64,000 bases of DNA from an uncultured Lachnospiraceae bacterium (GCA_945621435.1 CALZBR010000002.1:1-64000), one strand, 5' to 3'. Positions 8,842-17,185 are shown, counted from the stretch's first letter. A program made the numbers and translations. The notes: generated by a model not told the origin, from the letters alone.

Positions 8842-9204
8842 TCACATGGTTTTTGGTGGATCATCAAGCTGCAGGATCGGGTGCCTGGCAATGACCTCCA
8901 GCCCCTGCATCAGCATACGGTATTGGTCTGTCGTGATCTCCAGTGCTTCTGAGGCTGTACGCGGCCAGTTGAAAGCACCCCTCTCCAGACGTTTGTAGGC
9001 AAGCAGGAAGCCATCCCCTTCCCACACCAGAAGTTTCAGCCGGTCTGTCCGTTTTCCACAAAACAGGAACGCCGTGTTTTTATCAAAGGGATCCAATTCA
9101 AACTGGAACCGGATGATCGCTGCCAGTCCATCAATGCCGCGCCGAAGATCAGTGTAGCCACAGGCCAGGTAGATCTTTTTGAAACCCGTGGCATCATTCA
9201 GCAT
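8842..9204 (-). CDS. tnpB: IS66 accessory protein TnpB (Orf2)
   Basis: 120 residues of the IS66 Orf2 family, recognised by YLACGYTDLRRGIDGLAAII near the N-terminus and FCGKRTDRLKLLVWEGDGF in the middle. It is required with TnpA for IS66 transposition in studied members; its biochemical role is not settled. The start overlaps the end of tnpA by 11 bases, pointing to translational coupling. Confidence 0.93.
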   Translation of the reverse strand: MLNDATGFKKIYLACGYTDLRRGIDGLAAIIRFQFELDPFDKNTAFLFCGKRTDRLKLLVWEGDGFLLAYKRLERGAFNWPRTASEALEITTDQYRMLMQGLEVIARHPILQLDDPPKTM

Positions 9205-9580
9205 GGGACACCGCCTGAATCAATGCCCGGATAAACTCCGGAGATGCACCGGAACAGAGTTCGATCGACATGCCAGATGGCATGTGGAGGATAGCCGACA
9301 CCTCGAAAGACGGAATTTTGTTGGCCGAAACGGATACTGGCTCTGCCGGCGAAAGTGCGGGTACTTCTACAAAAACGCTCTCCGTATGCTCCGCCGCCAT
9401 GCTGAGACATGCCTCCCTGACACATTTCAGGCGGTAATAGTAGTTTGCCTTCGTGATGCCCTGCCTTTCACACCAGGTGTCTACCTTCATACCAGCCGGC
9501 CTGTTTTGGCAGTCCCGGATCTGATCAGCCCACTGCTGCAGCCGAACCTGCCGTGCAACTAAACTTGTTTGAGAACTCAT
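9194..9580 (-). CDS. tnpA: IS66 accessory protein TnpA (Orf1)
   Basis: 128 residues, a small basic protein with an HTH-like N-terminal half (QVRLQQWADQIRDCQNRPAG, then WCERQGITKANYYYRL), as in the IS66 TnpA/IS3-Orf1-like proteins that bind the element ends. ATG at 9580 has AGGAGG at seven-base spacing. First gene of the IS66 operon. Confidence 0.88.
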   Translation of the reverse strand: MSSQTSLVARQVRLQQWADQIRDCQNRPAGMKVDTWCERQGITKANYYYRLKCVREACLSMAAEHTESVFVEVPALSPAEPVSVSANKIPSFEVSAILHMPSGMSIELCSGASPEFIRALIQAVSHAE

Positions 9581-9598
9581 GACTAAACCTCCTGACTC

Positions 9599-9632
9599 AG
9601 TCAAAAAAGTTCAGTACTCAACTTTTTTGACT
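9599..9632. terminator. Hairpin upstream of IS66 tnpA, probable read-through blocker
   Basis: GTCAAAAAAGTT (9600-9611) and AACTTTTTTGAC (9620-9631) are perfectly complementary, with one more A-T pair outside and an eight-base loop that is itself near-palindromic. It lies between the right end of the IS and the tnpA ribosome binding site. Similar structures near IS ends limit transcription entering from outside. Confidence 0.5.
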
Positions 9633-9704
9633 CGAATAGTATTTGAGGTTTATTATCTCAAATGTAATGGATCAGGAAAAGGTACTCACTATGAGGCGAT
9701 TACG

Positions 9705-9992
9705 ATGCATGACTTAGACAACGCTATTCAAAACAGTAAAGCAATTTGGGACGAATTATATGGAAAATATGGTAAAGAAAAGATGGATCAAGCATTCAAG
9801 TACTATAACTCTACTACTGACTATCTACTTGATGAAAATGCCGAGAAACTTGAAGATATATACTACGAAATTTTAGTTGCAATAGAATCTGCAACAGACA
9901 AAGATCATGATGCGTCATTTCCAATCAAAGTTCTTCGCTATGAAGTTCGTGAAACTTTTGAAAGGCTACTCGATGATTTATATCCCCAATAA
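9705..9992 (+). CDS. Small acidic protein of unknown function, possibly 5'-truncated by IS66
   Basis: 95 residues from ATG 9705 (MHDLDNAIQNSKAIWDEL). Acidic and mainly helical, rich in Tyr and Glu, with no signal peptide or membrane segment. I do not recognise the family; its size and composition resemble immunity-type proteins, but nothing specific supports that. The frame stays open upstream into the IS66 right end, so the original start may have been lost. The sequence GAGGCG in the IS end could serve as a substitute ribosome binding site. It is more AT-rich than its neighbours and stands alone between two mobile elements. Confidence 0.55.
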   Translation: MHDLDNAIQNSKAIWDELYGKYGKEKMDQAFKYYNSTTDYLLDENAEKLEDIYYEILVAIESATDKDHDASFPIKVLRYEVRETFERLLDDLYPQ

Positions 9993-10293
9993 ATAAAGCA
10001 CCAGTTTATCCGGTGCTAAAATTTTATGCTAACCTGGGTCTCAATATAGCTTGTTACAAATGAAATAATGTTGATATTTTTTCTTGGTCTCCCCAAATTC
10101 GAGTACCATACCGAGTACCACGGGAGTACCATTTTTCTATAAATTATAATAATTTATAACAAGTTACATACGAGATCAAATTTCCACGAACCCAGTATTC
10201 ATGCGGTTTTATAGAGATTTATGACTCTTTATGGAGATACATGAAATAGGAGTTCATATAACTATGCCTAGTTTCATACTATCTCTCCTTTGT
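9993..10293. other. AT-rich spacer with short repeats, no convincing gene
   Basis: It starts with a hairpin AGCACC/GGTGCT (9997-10017), a possible weak terminator of the small gene. It also has three direct copies of GAGTACCA (10101, 10113, 10124) at 12- and 11-base spacing, then a perfect palindrome TATAAATTA-TAA-TAATTTATA (10138-10158). The GTAC-rich part might be the end of a lost integrase gene, but I cannot support this. Confidence 0.4.
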
Positions 10294-10355
10294 TGTAGGG
10301 ACGGGGCTTTTGTCACGACCAGCGCCCTTTGGCACAAGGAACGCCCTTTGGCACG
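10294..10355 (+). repeat. Left REP-like terminal repeat
   Basis: Starts TGTAGGGACGGGGC. It contains two direct copies of CGCCCTTTGGCAC (one after CCAG, one after GGAA). Inverted partner of 11378-11439, with five mismatches. Confidence 0.85.
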
Positions 10356-10599
10356 CAATTATTCATTACTTCACACGAATATCCCAATATCCCTATTGCA
10401 ATTTATTTACGACAATGAGTAAATGCTACCACACAAATAGAAAAAACTCAATATATGGACTTTACTTTTCCAATATTATTCGCTACTATATAGATATCCT
10501 TTTACTACATTAATCTATTTTTCATGAATCTATTTTCCATGGCGATTCCGCCGTTTTTCTCATTATTCACATTTATATCATAAATCCCAGGAGGTTCCT

Positions 10600-11382
10600 A
10601 TGCCAAGACACTCAAGAACAAAATCCGGTACGCGAATCTATCATGTCGTCATCAAAGGCGCTGACCGTCAACTTCTATTTGAAGAAACCAAAGATTATAT
10701 GAAATACTTGGAGATTCTCGAATACTATAAACAGGAATGTAACTTTGAGATTTTTGCTTACTGCCTAATGTCTAATCATATTCATCTTCTCATCCGTCAT
10801 TCTATCGATTGTTCTCTCCAAACCATATTCCGCAGACTGAACACCACCTATGCAATCTGGTTTAACATGAAATACAATCGCACAGGCTTCGTCCAAAATG
10901 ACCGCTTTTTCAGTGAACCTGTGGAAGATGAAAAATATCTACTAACGGTTGTGAAATACATTCATTTCAACCCAACAAAAGCAGGGTTGGAACAAGCCCC
11001 CGGGGCATCGTATCCTTGGAACAGTTATCATGAATATTTCAACTCTCCACCCAAATTGATTGATACTTCCTTTTTCTTAGAGACTATTGGTGGTATCGTT
11101 CCATTTCTGCTGCTTCATTCCGTTACTTCAGAAGAAAAATGTCTGGATATTGATCAATCCCGCTCCCGTCTTCCGGATGATGTTGCACTGGATATCGTAC
11201 ATAAAATCAGCCACTGCAACTCCGTCACAGAGTTTCAAAGCCTTACACTTGCGCAACGTAATGAATTTATCCTTTCAATCCACAAAAAAGGAGTCTCGAT
11301 CAGGCAACTCAATCGCCTGACCGGAACTCCTCGAGGGGTAATTCAAAGAATCATTTCCAAAGGCAAGGAACAGCAATCGTGA
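10600..11382 (+). CDS. REP-associated tyrosine transposase (RAYT, Y1 HUH superfamily)
   Basis: 260 residues. Residues 1-145 form a Y1 transposase domain: IYHVVIKGADRQLLF strand region, the metal-binding HxH in SNHIHLLI, and the candidate nucleophile Tyr in VVKYIHFNP. The C-terminal part (about 195-255) has a Trp-repressor-like HTH, ending SIRQLNRLTGTPRGVIQRII, as in RAYTs of the TnpA-REP type. Such proteins nick single-stranded REP hairpins beside GTAG and are usually domesticated. ATG has AGGAGG at five-base spacing. A ~240-base untranslated AT-rich stretch separates it from the left repeat. Confidence 0.9.
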   Translation: MPRHSRTKSGTRIYHVVIKGADRQLLFEETKDYMKYLEILEYYKQECNFEIFAYCLMSNHIHLLIRHSIDCSLQTIFRRLNTTYAIWFNMKYNRTGFVQNDRFFSEPVEDEKYLLTVVKYIHFNPTKAGLEQAPGASYPWNSYHEYFNSPPKLIDTSFFLETIGGIVPFLLLHSVTSEEKCLDIDQSRSRLPDDVALDIVHKISHCNSVTEFQSLTLAQRNEFILSIHKKGVSIRQLNRLTGTPRGVIQRIISKGKEQQS

Positions 11383-11439
11383 CAATGGGCGCTCCTTGTG
11401 TCAAAGGGCGCTGGTCGTGACAGAAGCCCCGTCCCTACA
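11378..11439 (-). repeat. Right REP-like terminal repeat, overlapping the ribH stop codon
   Basis: Inverted copy of 10294-10355. Its terminal TGTAGGG reads through the end of ribH, so that TAG at 11437-11435 is the ribH stop. It also overlaps the last bases of the transposase gene. Confidence 0.85.
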
Positions 11440-11905
11440 GCATGCGCAGGACATTCACCATCTCAATGGCTCCCAGCGCACATTCGTAGCCCTTGTTTCC
11501 TGCCTTGGAGCCGGAGCGTTCGATCGCCTGCTCGATATTTTCTGTAGCAATCACACCAAACAGCACCGGGATACCGGCATTCAGGCCAACCTGGGCAATT
11601 CCCTTGGTCGTCTCGTTTACCACCAGCTCATAATGAGAGGTAGCGCCGCGAATAACCGCTCCCACGCAGATTACCGCATCGTACTTTCCTGACATCGCCA
11701 TCTTCTGTGCAACAACCGGAATCTCAAATGCTCCGGGCACCCAGCAGGCATCAATGTTCTCAGCCTCCACACCATGACGCACCAGACCGTCAACCGCGCC
11801 GTCCAATAACTTTTCCACCACAAAACTGTTGAATCTGGATGCAATAATTCCAACCTTCATCCCTTCCGGTGCTACTACATTTCCTTCCATCATGTGAATA
11901 CTCAT
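11435..11905 (-). CDS. ribH: 6,7-dimethyl-8-ribityllumazine synthase
   Basis: 156 residues. It condenses 5-amino-6-ribitylaminouracil with 3,4-dihydroxy-2-butanone 4-phosphate in the cytoplasm, the penultimate step of riboflavin synthesis. Family motifs: [43 protein letters not shown] and the [15 protein letters not shown] tail. ATG follows GGAGG. Last gene of the rib operon, 46 bases after ribBA. The stop codon TAG comes from the RAYT inverted repeat, so the last one to few residues may differ from the ancestral protein. No terminator follows on the minus strand other than the repeat itself. Confidence 0.97.
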   Translation of the reverse strand: MSIHMMEGNVVAPEGMKVGIIASRFNSFVVEKLLDGAVDGLVRHGVEAENIDACWVPGAFEIPVVAQKMAMSGKYDAVICVGAVIRGATSHYELVVNETTKGIAQVGLNAGIPVLFGVIATENIEQAIERSGSKAGNKGYECALGAIEMVNVLRML

Positions 11906-11951
11906 TTTTCTTCCTCCTTATCTTAACCCGGCCGGTCTCCCGGCAGATTTC

Positions 11952-13181
11952 TTACTGATCATTATTCTCATCAAAAGTATAGGCTTTAAATATATGACCC
12001 ATTTTTTCCTGCTTTGTTTTCAAATAGAATCTGTCATATTTTCCGGGTGCTATCTCTATCGGTACCCGCTCCACTATCGTGAAGTCAAAGCCTTCCAGCC
12101 CGTATACCTTGCTGGGATTGTTGGTCATCAGCCGAAGGGTCTTTACCCCCAGGTCCTGCAGAATCTGGGCACCGCACCAATACTCCCGAAGATCCGGTGC
12201 AAAGCCAAGCTCAAGATTTGCCTGTACCGTATCTCTGCCCTTCTCCTGCAGTTCATAAGCCTTAAGCTTATTGATCAGACCAATACCGCGCCCCTCCTGT
12301 CTCATATAAAGAATGATTCCTCTGCCTTCCCGCTGCACCATATCCATAGCAGTCTGTAGCTGTGCCCCGCAGTCACATCTTCCGGACCCGAACACATCTC
12401 CGGTCAGACACTCCGAATGTACGCGGCACAATACATTTTCCCCATCCGAGATGTCGCCGCACACAAGCGCAACATGATGTTCCCCCGTGATGTCGTTGAC
12501 ATAGCCGTAAATCTGAAATTCTCCGTGAGTTGTGGGAAGCTTCGCACAGGCTTCTCTCTTCATATGACATTCATGGCGGCGCAGGTAATCCTGCAGATCC
12601 TTAATTGTGATGAACACAAGCCCAAACTTCTTACTCAGCTCCTGCAGTGCGGGAGTACGCATCATCGTTCCGTCTTCCTTCATGATCTCACAGCAGATTC
12701 CACACTCCGTAAGTCCCGCCAGCCGGCACAAATCTATGGTTGCCTCTGTGTGACCGTTTCGAACCAGGACACCACCCTTTCTTGCTACCAGAGGGAACAC
12801 ATGTCCCGGTCGACGCAGATCCTGAGGCTTCGTTGCCACATCACACAGGCTTCTGCAGGTGTATCCCCTTTCCTCCGCGGAAATCCCCGTAGTGGTATTC
12901 ACATGATCCACAGATACGGTAAATGCCGTGCAATGATTATCCGTATTCTCCGAAACCATTTGTGGCAGATGCAACCGTCCCGCAACCTCTGCCGACATAG
13001 GCGTACAGATAAGTCCCCTTCCGTATTTTGCCATAAAATTAATATTTTCCGTAGTGGCAAACTGGGCAGCACAGATGAAATCCCCCTCATTTTCTCTGTC
13101 GGGATCGTCCGTACACACAATTATCTTTCCCTGTTGCAATGCCACCAGCGCTTCTTCAATCGTATTGTATTGAAACTCCAT
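11952..13181 (-). CDS. ribBA: Bifunctional DHBP synthase / GTP cyclohydrolase II
   Basis: 409 residues. The N-terminal half (about 1-200) is 3,4-dihydroxy-2-butanone 4-phosphate synthase, with [15 protein letters not shown] and [14 protein letters not shown]. The C-terminal half (about 205-400) is GTP cyclohydrolase II, with the zinc-binding Cys set in [18 protein letters not shown] and RQEGRGIGL. It makes both branch substrates of riboflavin synthesis from ribulose 5-phosphate and GTP. Start ATG with AGGGAAAG upstream; it lies 20 bases after ribE. Confidence 0.97.
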   Translation of the reverse strand: MEFQYNTIEEALVALQQGKIIVCTDDPDRENEGDFICAAQFATTENINFMAKYGRGLICTPMSAEVAGRLHLPQMVSENTDNHCTAFTVSVDHVNTTTGISAEERGYTCRSLCDVATKPQDLRRPGHVFPLVARKGGVLVRNGHTEATIDLCRLAGLTECGICCEIMKEDGTMMRTPALQELSKKFGLVFITIKDLQDYLRRHECHMKREACAKLPTTHGEFQIYGYVNDITGEHHVALVCGDISDGENVLCRVHSECLTGDVFGSGRCDCGAQLQTAMDMVQREGRGIILYMRQEGRGIGLINKLKAYELQEKGRDTVQANLELGFAPDLREYWCGAQILQDLGVKTLRLMTNNPSKVYGLEGFDFTIVERVPIEIAPGKYDRFYLKTKQEKMGHIFKAYTFDENNDQ

Positions 13182-13201
13182 TTCTTTCCCTTCCTATTCT
13201 A

Positions 13202-13867
13202 TCAAAATCCGTGTTCCGCCAGAAATTCCATGGTGATTCCGCTTTCCTTTTTCGTTCCTTCCGTACTGTCCTTGGGCACCGAAAACTGTAAAAGCCGCTC
13301 CACATACTTTCCGACAATGTCATTTTCCAGATTCACCTTATCTCCGACCTTCTTACGTAAGAGAATGGTTTCCTCTCCGGTGTGGGGTATCACGGATACC
13401 TTGAAATTGTCCTCCCCAACTCCGGCCACCGTCAGACTGATACCGTCAATCGCAATGGAACCCTTCTCCACAATCAGGCGCAGTAATTCCTTCGGTGTTT
13501 TTACAGTTACCCAGAAAGCATTGCCTTCCGGTCTCTTTTCCTGCAATTCCCCCACTCCGTCGATATGCCCGGACACAATATGTCCTCCAAAGCGTCCGTC
13601 TGCTGCCATGGCGCGCTCCAGATTTACCGCTTCACCGCAGCCAAGCATTCCCAGATTGGTTCTCCTGAGAGTCTCCGGCATAACATCCGCTGCAAAACCA
13701 TCCTGAAACATACCGGTCACCGTCAGACAGACCCCATTTACCGCAATGGAATCACCGATTTGAGTCCCCTGCAGCACCTTTTTTGCCCCAATCCGTATCT
13801 CTCCCGACACAGCACCGGAAATCACATGTCTGACACTGCCAATCTCTTCAACAATTCCCGTAAACAC
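13202..13867 (-). CDS. ribE: Riboflavin synthase, alpha chain
   Basis: 221 residues with two tandem lumazine-binding repeats: MFTGIVEEIG at the N-terminus, then GHIVSGHIDGVG and a second IAIDGISLTV segment. It dismutates two 6,7-dimethyl-8-ribityllumazine molecules into riboflavin and the ribitylaminouracil precursor. It starts with GTG, overlapping the ribD stop by one base (TAGTG), a sign of translational coupling. The 221-residue length is normal. Confidence 0.97.
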   Translation of the reverse strand: MFTGIVEEIGSVRHVISGAVSGEIRIGAKKVLQGTQIGDSIAVNGVCLTVTGMFQDGFAADVMPETLRRTNLGMLGCGEAVNLERAMAADGRFGGHIVSGHIDGVGELQEKRPEGNAFWVTVKTPKELLRLIVEKGSIAIDGISLTVAGVGEDNFKVSVIPHTGEETILLRKKVGDKVNLENDIVGKYVERLLQFSVPKDSTEGTKKESGITMEFLAEHGF

Positions 13868-14964
13868 TACTCTGCCCTCCTGACATCATACTCCATCAGA
13901 AAATCCTCTCCAAGCCGTGTGATTTGGGGATTCTCAAGGAGCATTGCCTCGTTCATTTCCGCAACGCCCAACCCCTCCACGGGGCTTTTTGCTTCACGTC
14001 CGCCGATGATCTTGGGAGCCAGATAACAACAGACATGATTCACAATTCCCACTCTGAGACAGGCTTCATGGATTTCTCCTCCACCTTCCACAAGGACGCT
14101 GTCAACCTTTTGTTCCCCCAGATATTCCAGCAGTCTGTCAATGGACACCTGTCCCTTACCGTCTCCAAGACTGACCACCTCTGCTCCTGACGCCCTGACA
14201 GCCTCCGCCGCCGGATTGTCTTCCGTTTCAATGGCACAGGCAATCAATGTGGGATACTCCCGTGCTGTTTTCAATATATTGCTTTCCATGGGGACACGAA
14301 GCTTTGAATCCACTATCACTCTCAACGGCTGATGTGCTCCCTCCAGCCTGCAGTTCAGCATGGGATCATCCGCCAACACCGTTCCGATGCCTGCCATGAC
14401 TGCGGCATAACGCCCTCGCAGCGACTGGACATGGGTCCTCGCAGCCTCCCCTGTAATCCACTTCGACGCTCCGGTGCGGGTGGCAATCTTCCCATCCAGG
14501 GTCATAGCGTATTTCATCACTACATACGGTCTGTGGGTCGTAATGTAATGAAAAAATACCGGGTTAATGGCGTCACATTCCTCCCGCATGAAATTCTCAA
14601 CCACCTCCACCCCATGTTCTCTTAAAAACTGCACTCCTTTTCCCGCAACAAGCGGATTGGGGTCTCCGGAGCCGACAAACACCCTTTTGATTTTTTGTTC
14701 CAAAATTGCTTCTGTACAGGGAGGTGTTTTCCCGTAATGACAACAGGGCTCCAATGTGACATACAGAGTGGCACCTTCCGCGGCTTCTCTCAGGTTCCTG
14801 ATCGCATTTCTCTCCGCATGAAGCTCCCCGTACCTCTCATGATATCCTTCTCCGATGATTCTGCCGTCTTTGACAATCACAGCGCCAACCATTGGATTCG
14901 GGGCTGTCCATCCCGCCCCCTTCCGAGCCAGTTCAATGGCTCTCATCATATATTGCTCATGCAT
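13867..14964 (-). CDS. ribD: Bifunctional riboflavin deaminase / reductase
   Basis: 365 residues. The N-terminal zinc deaminase domain carries HAERNAI and PCCHYGKTPPCTEAI. The C-terminal reductase domain starts near RPYVVMKYAMTLDGKIAT and ends before the AE stop. It deaminates 2,5-diamino-6-ribosylamino-pyrimidinone phosphate and reduces the ribosyl side chain. First gene of the rib operon, placed directly after the FMN riboswitch and its terminator. Start ATG has AAAGG upstream. Confidence 0.97.
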   Translation of the reverse strand: MHEQYMMRAIELARKGAGWTAPNPMVGAVIVKDGRIIGEGYHERYGELHAERNAIRNLREAAEGATLYVTLEPCCHYGKTPPCTEAILEQKIKRVFVGSGDPNPLVAGKGVQFLREHGVEVVENFMREECDAINPVFFHYITTHRPYVVMKYAMTLDGKIATRTGASKWITGEAARTHVQSLRGRYAAVMAGIGTVLADDPMLNCRLEGAHQPLRVIVDSKLRVPMESNILKTAREYPTLIACAIETEDNPAAEAVRASGAEVVSLGDGKGQVSIDRLLEYLGEQKVDSVLVEGGGEIHEACLRVGIVNHVCCYLAPKIIGGREAKSPVEGLGVAEMNEAMLLENPQITRLGEDFLMEYDVRRAE

Positions 14965-14979
14965 TCTCTTTACCTTTCT

Positions 14980-15013
14980 AAAAAAAACACTGAAATGACA
15001 GAATCATTCCAGT
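14980..15013 (-). terminator. Riboswitch expression-platform terminator before ribD
   Basis: ACUGGAAUGA and UCAUUUCAGU pair as a 10-bp stem (one G-U, loop UUCUG), followed by G and eight U. It sits between the FMN aptamer and the ribD start, so FMN binding would end transcription here. Confidence 0.85.
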
Positions 15014-15033
15014 GCGCAGCTTATCCCTATACC

Positions 15034-15148
15034 ACTTCTCTCATCCAGACTATACTGTCGGTCCCGGAATTTCACCGGGTCAGGTCATGTCAAAGACAAT
15101 TCCTCGCGGACTGTCACCGCCGGTGGGGAATCACACCCCGCCCTGAAG
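15034..15148 (-). promoter_or_regulatory. FMN riboswitch (RFN element)
   Basis: The minus strand shows conserved RFN pieces in order: a purine-rich AGGGCGGGGTG start, CCCCACCGGCGGTGA, AGTCCGCGAG, a variable arm, CCGGTGAAATTCCGG, GGACCGACAG, and the closing GGATGAGAGAAG. These match the FMN aptamer. It controls ribD-ribE-ribBA-ribH by transcription termination. Confidence 0.95.
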
Positions 15149-15184
15149 TTGTTATTCCATATTTGATTGTTTCCTGCTGAGGTC

Positions 15185-15213
15185 ATAATAACACAGCGCC
15201 AAAAAATTGTAAA
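15185..15213 (-). promoter_or_regulatory. Promoter of the rib operon
   Basis: -35 TTTACA (15213-15208), 17-base spacer, -10 TATTAT (15190-15185), ending about 35 bases before the RFN element. This separates the rib operon from the upstream diguanylate cyclase transcript. Confidence 0.65.
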
Positions 15214-15229
15214 GCTTGAATTGTCATAC

Positions 15230-17146
15230 TTACGTTGCCATGTCCATGCTCAGATGATGCCTTTCCTTGACAGAATACATGAACTTATCAGCCTTCTGTA
15301 AGCATTCATAGAGTTCAAAGTTCTCTCCCTGCTCCAGCTCTATCGCACCAATGCTGACAGACAACGGAAATACGATCTTCCGGTTCTTTACCTCTTCTTC
15401 AAGCCGGGCGGATACATGCCTCACAATCTCCTCCGGCGGAGTCTTCCCGTCACTTTCTCCGGCAATGAAGAATTCATCACCGCCAAAACGTGATACCAGG
15501 AATCCCTCCGGTAACTCATTCTTCAAAACGGATGAAACCAGCTTTAATGCCATGTCTCCTTCCCCGTGACCGTATTTGTCGTTGATGGACTTCATTCTGT
15601 CAATATCGGCAATCATAACGATCCCACGGCGTCCCTCGTTCTGGCACTTCTCCAGATATGGGTAGAGAATCTTCTCACATCCCATGCGATTGTATACTCC
15701 TGTCAGGGCATCCGTAACTGAGAGCTCCTCCAGCTTTTTGGTCAGCTTCGTGATTTTAACATTTGAAATCACCTGATCCATATACTGATTTACATGTCTC
15801 GTCCACATATAAAGAATATTATCTATCAGGATATTCAGATTTCTGGTCATCATTGCAAAACCGACATTATTGTTGTCACTGCGGACAGGCACAAAAAGAT
15901 AAATCCCCGGTTTTTCACTTCGTTCGGATGCAAGGAACATTGCTTCTTTTGTAGGCATTTTCCTGCCGGACTCAAACTTTCCGTTCTGCAGCTGGCAAAC
16001 CACTTCCATCTCTTCAGGGTATCCCGGCTTCTTACAAACATCTTCATCGTCCGCCATCTTGATAAAGCCGGGATGGATGCTCAACATGAAGTTTTCTCCC
16101 TCCATCCAGCATTCATCACCCTGGAAAAAATATTTATAGCTGTAACGCAGCCCCTCAATAGAGTCTGCCTTTCTGAGACACAGGTATAAATGCCTCAGAT
16201 GTTGATCACAGCTCAATCCGTCAATGACTCTGTCATGGCTTCCGAAAGCCGGCTTAGTCTGTTTTCCCCTCATACCGGTGCCAGAACAGCCACAGCTCTC
16301 ACCGCATACCATTTTTGTCCTGATACCCATTCTCTCAGGCGCTTCTTTGCCGGCTATTTTGTCCTGCAACAGTTCCATTGCTTTGTAGCCCATCCGGAAC
16401 CATTCGCACTTGACGGTGGTAATGATCGGGTCGTGAAGCTGTCCGACACGAATACAATCAAATCCCGTGACTCTGACATCAGCCGGAACTCTATATCCCT
16501 TCTCATTTAACCAGTTGCAGATTCCCTCTGCCATAATGTCATTGGCACAGATAACCGCTTCCGGCAGACTGTTTCCTTCCTGCAACCATGCTTCTATACA
16601 ATTCCGGGCCGACTCCGCCGACCAGTCTCCATAGACGATATTGCGCTCCGGAATCACGACGCCATTCTCTTTGGCTGCATCCAGAACTGCCTGAAGTCTG
16701 ATTTTAACTTCTTTATGCTGTTGAAAGCCCCCGATAAACAAAATATCTTTGACCCGGTGTTCTTTCATCATATGAGTTGCCAATTCATGCATTCCGGAAT
16801 AATTGTCAGACTCAAAAAAAACGGTGCCGTCCAATTCACATTCTGTACTGACGGCAGGGATTCCTGTCTTTAATACCTGTTCCTGCAGATATTGCAGTTC
16901 ACGGTCAAGATTGAAGGAATTCGTCAAAAACATCGCGCCATCGAAATCATTCAGATCCGGAAGTAAATATATATTAAATTCTCCGCTGTTATCCACTTCG
17001 TTTAATCCATGCGTAGAATAATTGGTAAAAATAAACAAATCCGTATCCGTCACCTTCGCACATTGAAAGGCTCCCTGTCCGAATTCCTGCAGATACTCGT
17101 TGTTCCAACCATTGGCAAATATAGCAATTCTCTTCCTCTTGCCCAT
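15230..17146 (-). CDS. Diguanylate cyclase with LacI-type sugar-binding sensor domain
   Basis: 638 residues, no signal peptide or membrane segment. Residues ~1-290 are a periplasmic-binding-protein fold of the LacI/GalR type (RIAIFANGWNNEYL, VICANDIMAEGI, RVTGFDCI) without the usual DNA-binding HTH. A linker of ~150 residues (GAF-like or unknown) follows. The C-terminal GGDEF domain starts at SVTDALTGVYNR and has an intact FGGDEF active site; no RxxD inhibitory site is seen five residues upstream. It should make cyclic di-GMP in response to a small ligand in the cytoplasm, perhaps a sugar or nucleoside. Located 39 bases after rsgA, probably in the same transcript. The ligand is unknown. Confidence 0.85.
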   Translation of the reverse strand: MGKRKRIAIFANGWNNEYLQEFGQGAFQCAKVTDTDLFIFTNYSTHGLNEVDNSGEFNIYLLPDLNDFDGAMFLTNSFNLDRELQYLQEQVLKTGIPAVSTECELDGTVFFESDNYSGMHELATHMMKEHRVKDILFIGGFQQHKEVKIRLQAVLDAAKENGVVIPERNIVYGDWSAESARNCIEAWLQEGNSLPEAVICANDIMAEGICNWLNEKGYRVPADVRVTGFDCIRVGQLHDPIITTVKCEWFRMGYKAMELLQDKIAGKEAPERMGIRTKMVCGESCGCSGTGMRGKQTKPAFGSHDRVIDGLSCDQHLRHLYLCLRKADSIEGLRYSYKYFFQGDECWMEGENFMLSIHPGFIKMADDEDVCKKPGYPEEMEVVCQLQNGKFESGRKMPTKEAMFLASERSEKPGIYLFVPVRSDNNNVGFAMMTRNLNILIDNILYMWTRHVNQYMDQVISNVKITKLTKKLEELSVTDALTGVYNRMGCEKILYPYLEKCQNEGRRGIVMIADIDRMKSINDKYGHGEGDMALKLVSSVLKNELPEGFLVSRFGGDEFFIAGESDGKTPPEEIVRHVSARLEEEVKNRKIVFPLSVSIGAIELEQGENFELYECLQKADKFMYSVKERHHLSMDMAT

Positions 17147-17185
17147 CGAATCTCCTCTCTGATTCCAACGACAACTGTTTCCACA

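Larger units (their letters stand above)
6854..9703 (-). mobile_element. IS66-family insertion sequence, apparently complete
   Basis: A 2850-bp element bounded by imperfect 25-bp inverted repeats: left at 6854-6878, starting GTAAACGCCTCATAG, and right at 9679-9703, starting on the minus strand GTAATCGCCTCATAG. They differ at two of 25 positions, and the GTAA tip is typical of IS66. It carries the classic tnpA-tnpB-tnpC order with all frames open. A + strand hairpin with T6 near 6887-6911 lies next to the tnpC end. Flanks share only GATGC (6849-6853 and 9704-9708) instead of the usual 8-bp target duplication. Confidence 0.92.
10294..11439. mobile_element. RAYT element with long inverted REP-like ends
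   Basis: A 1146-bp unit bounded by 62-bp inverted repeats (57 of 62 identical) that both begin TGTAGGGACGGGGCTT. A GTAG tetranucleotide next to a GC-rich imperfect hairpin is the signature of REP sequences cut by REP-associated tyrosine transposases. The only gene inside is such a transposase (10600-11382). Its right edge is inserted in the 3' end of ribH. Confidence 0.8.

Noticed and set aside
6849-9708. GATGC on both sides of IS66 as a target-site duplication
   Set aside because: IS66 elements make 8-bp duplications; the 8-mers here differ, and the flanking genes do not rejoin, so the five-base match is probably chance.
10015-10132. 38-codon minus-strand frame over the GAGTACCA repeats, possible integrase tail
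   Set aside because: The translation matches no integrase motif I can name; only the repeat pattern is suggestive.
12417-13706. Long open frame of 429 codons on the + strand
   Set aside because: It is antisense to ribBA and ribE, which are unmistakable; no ribosome binding site and no protein resemblance.
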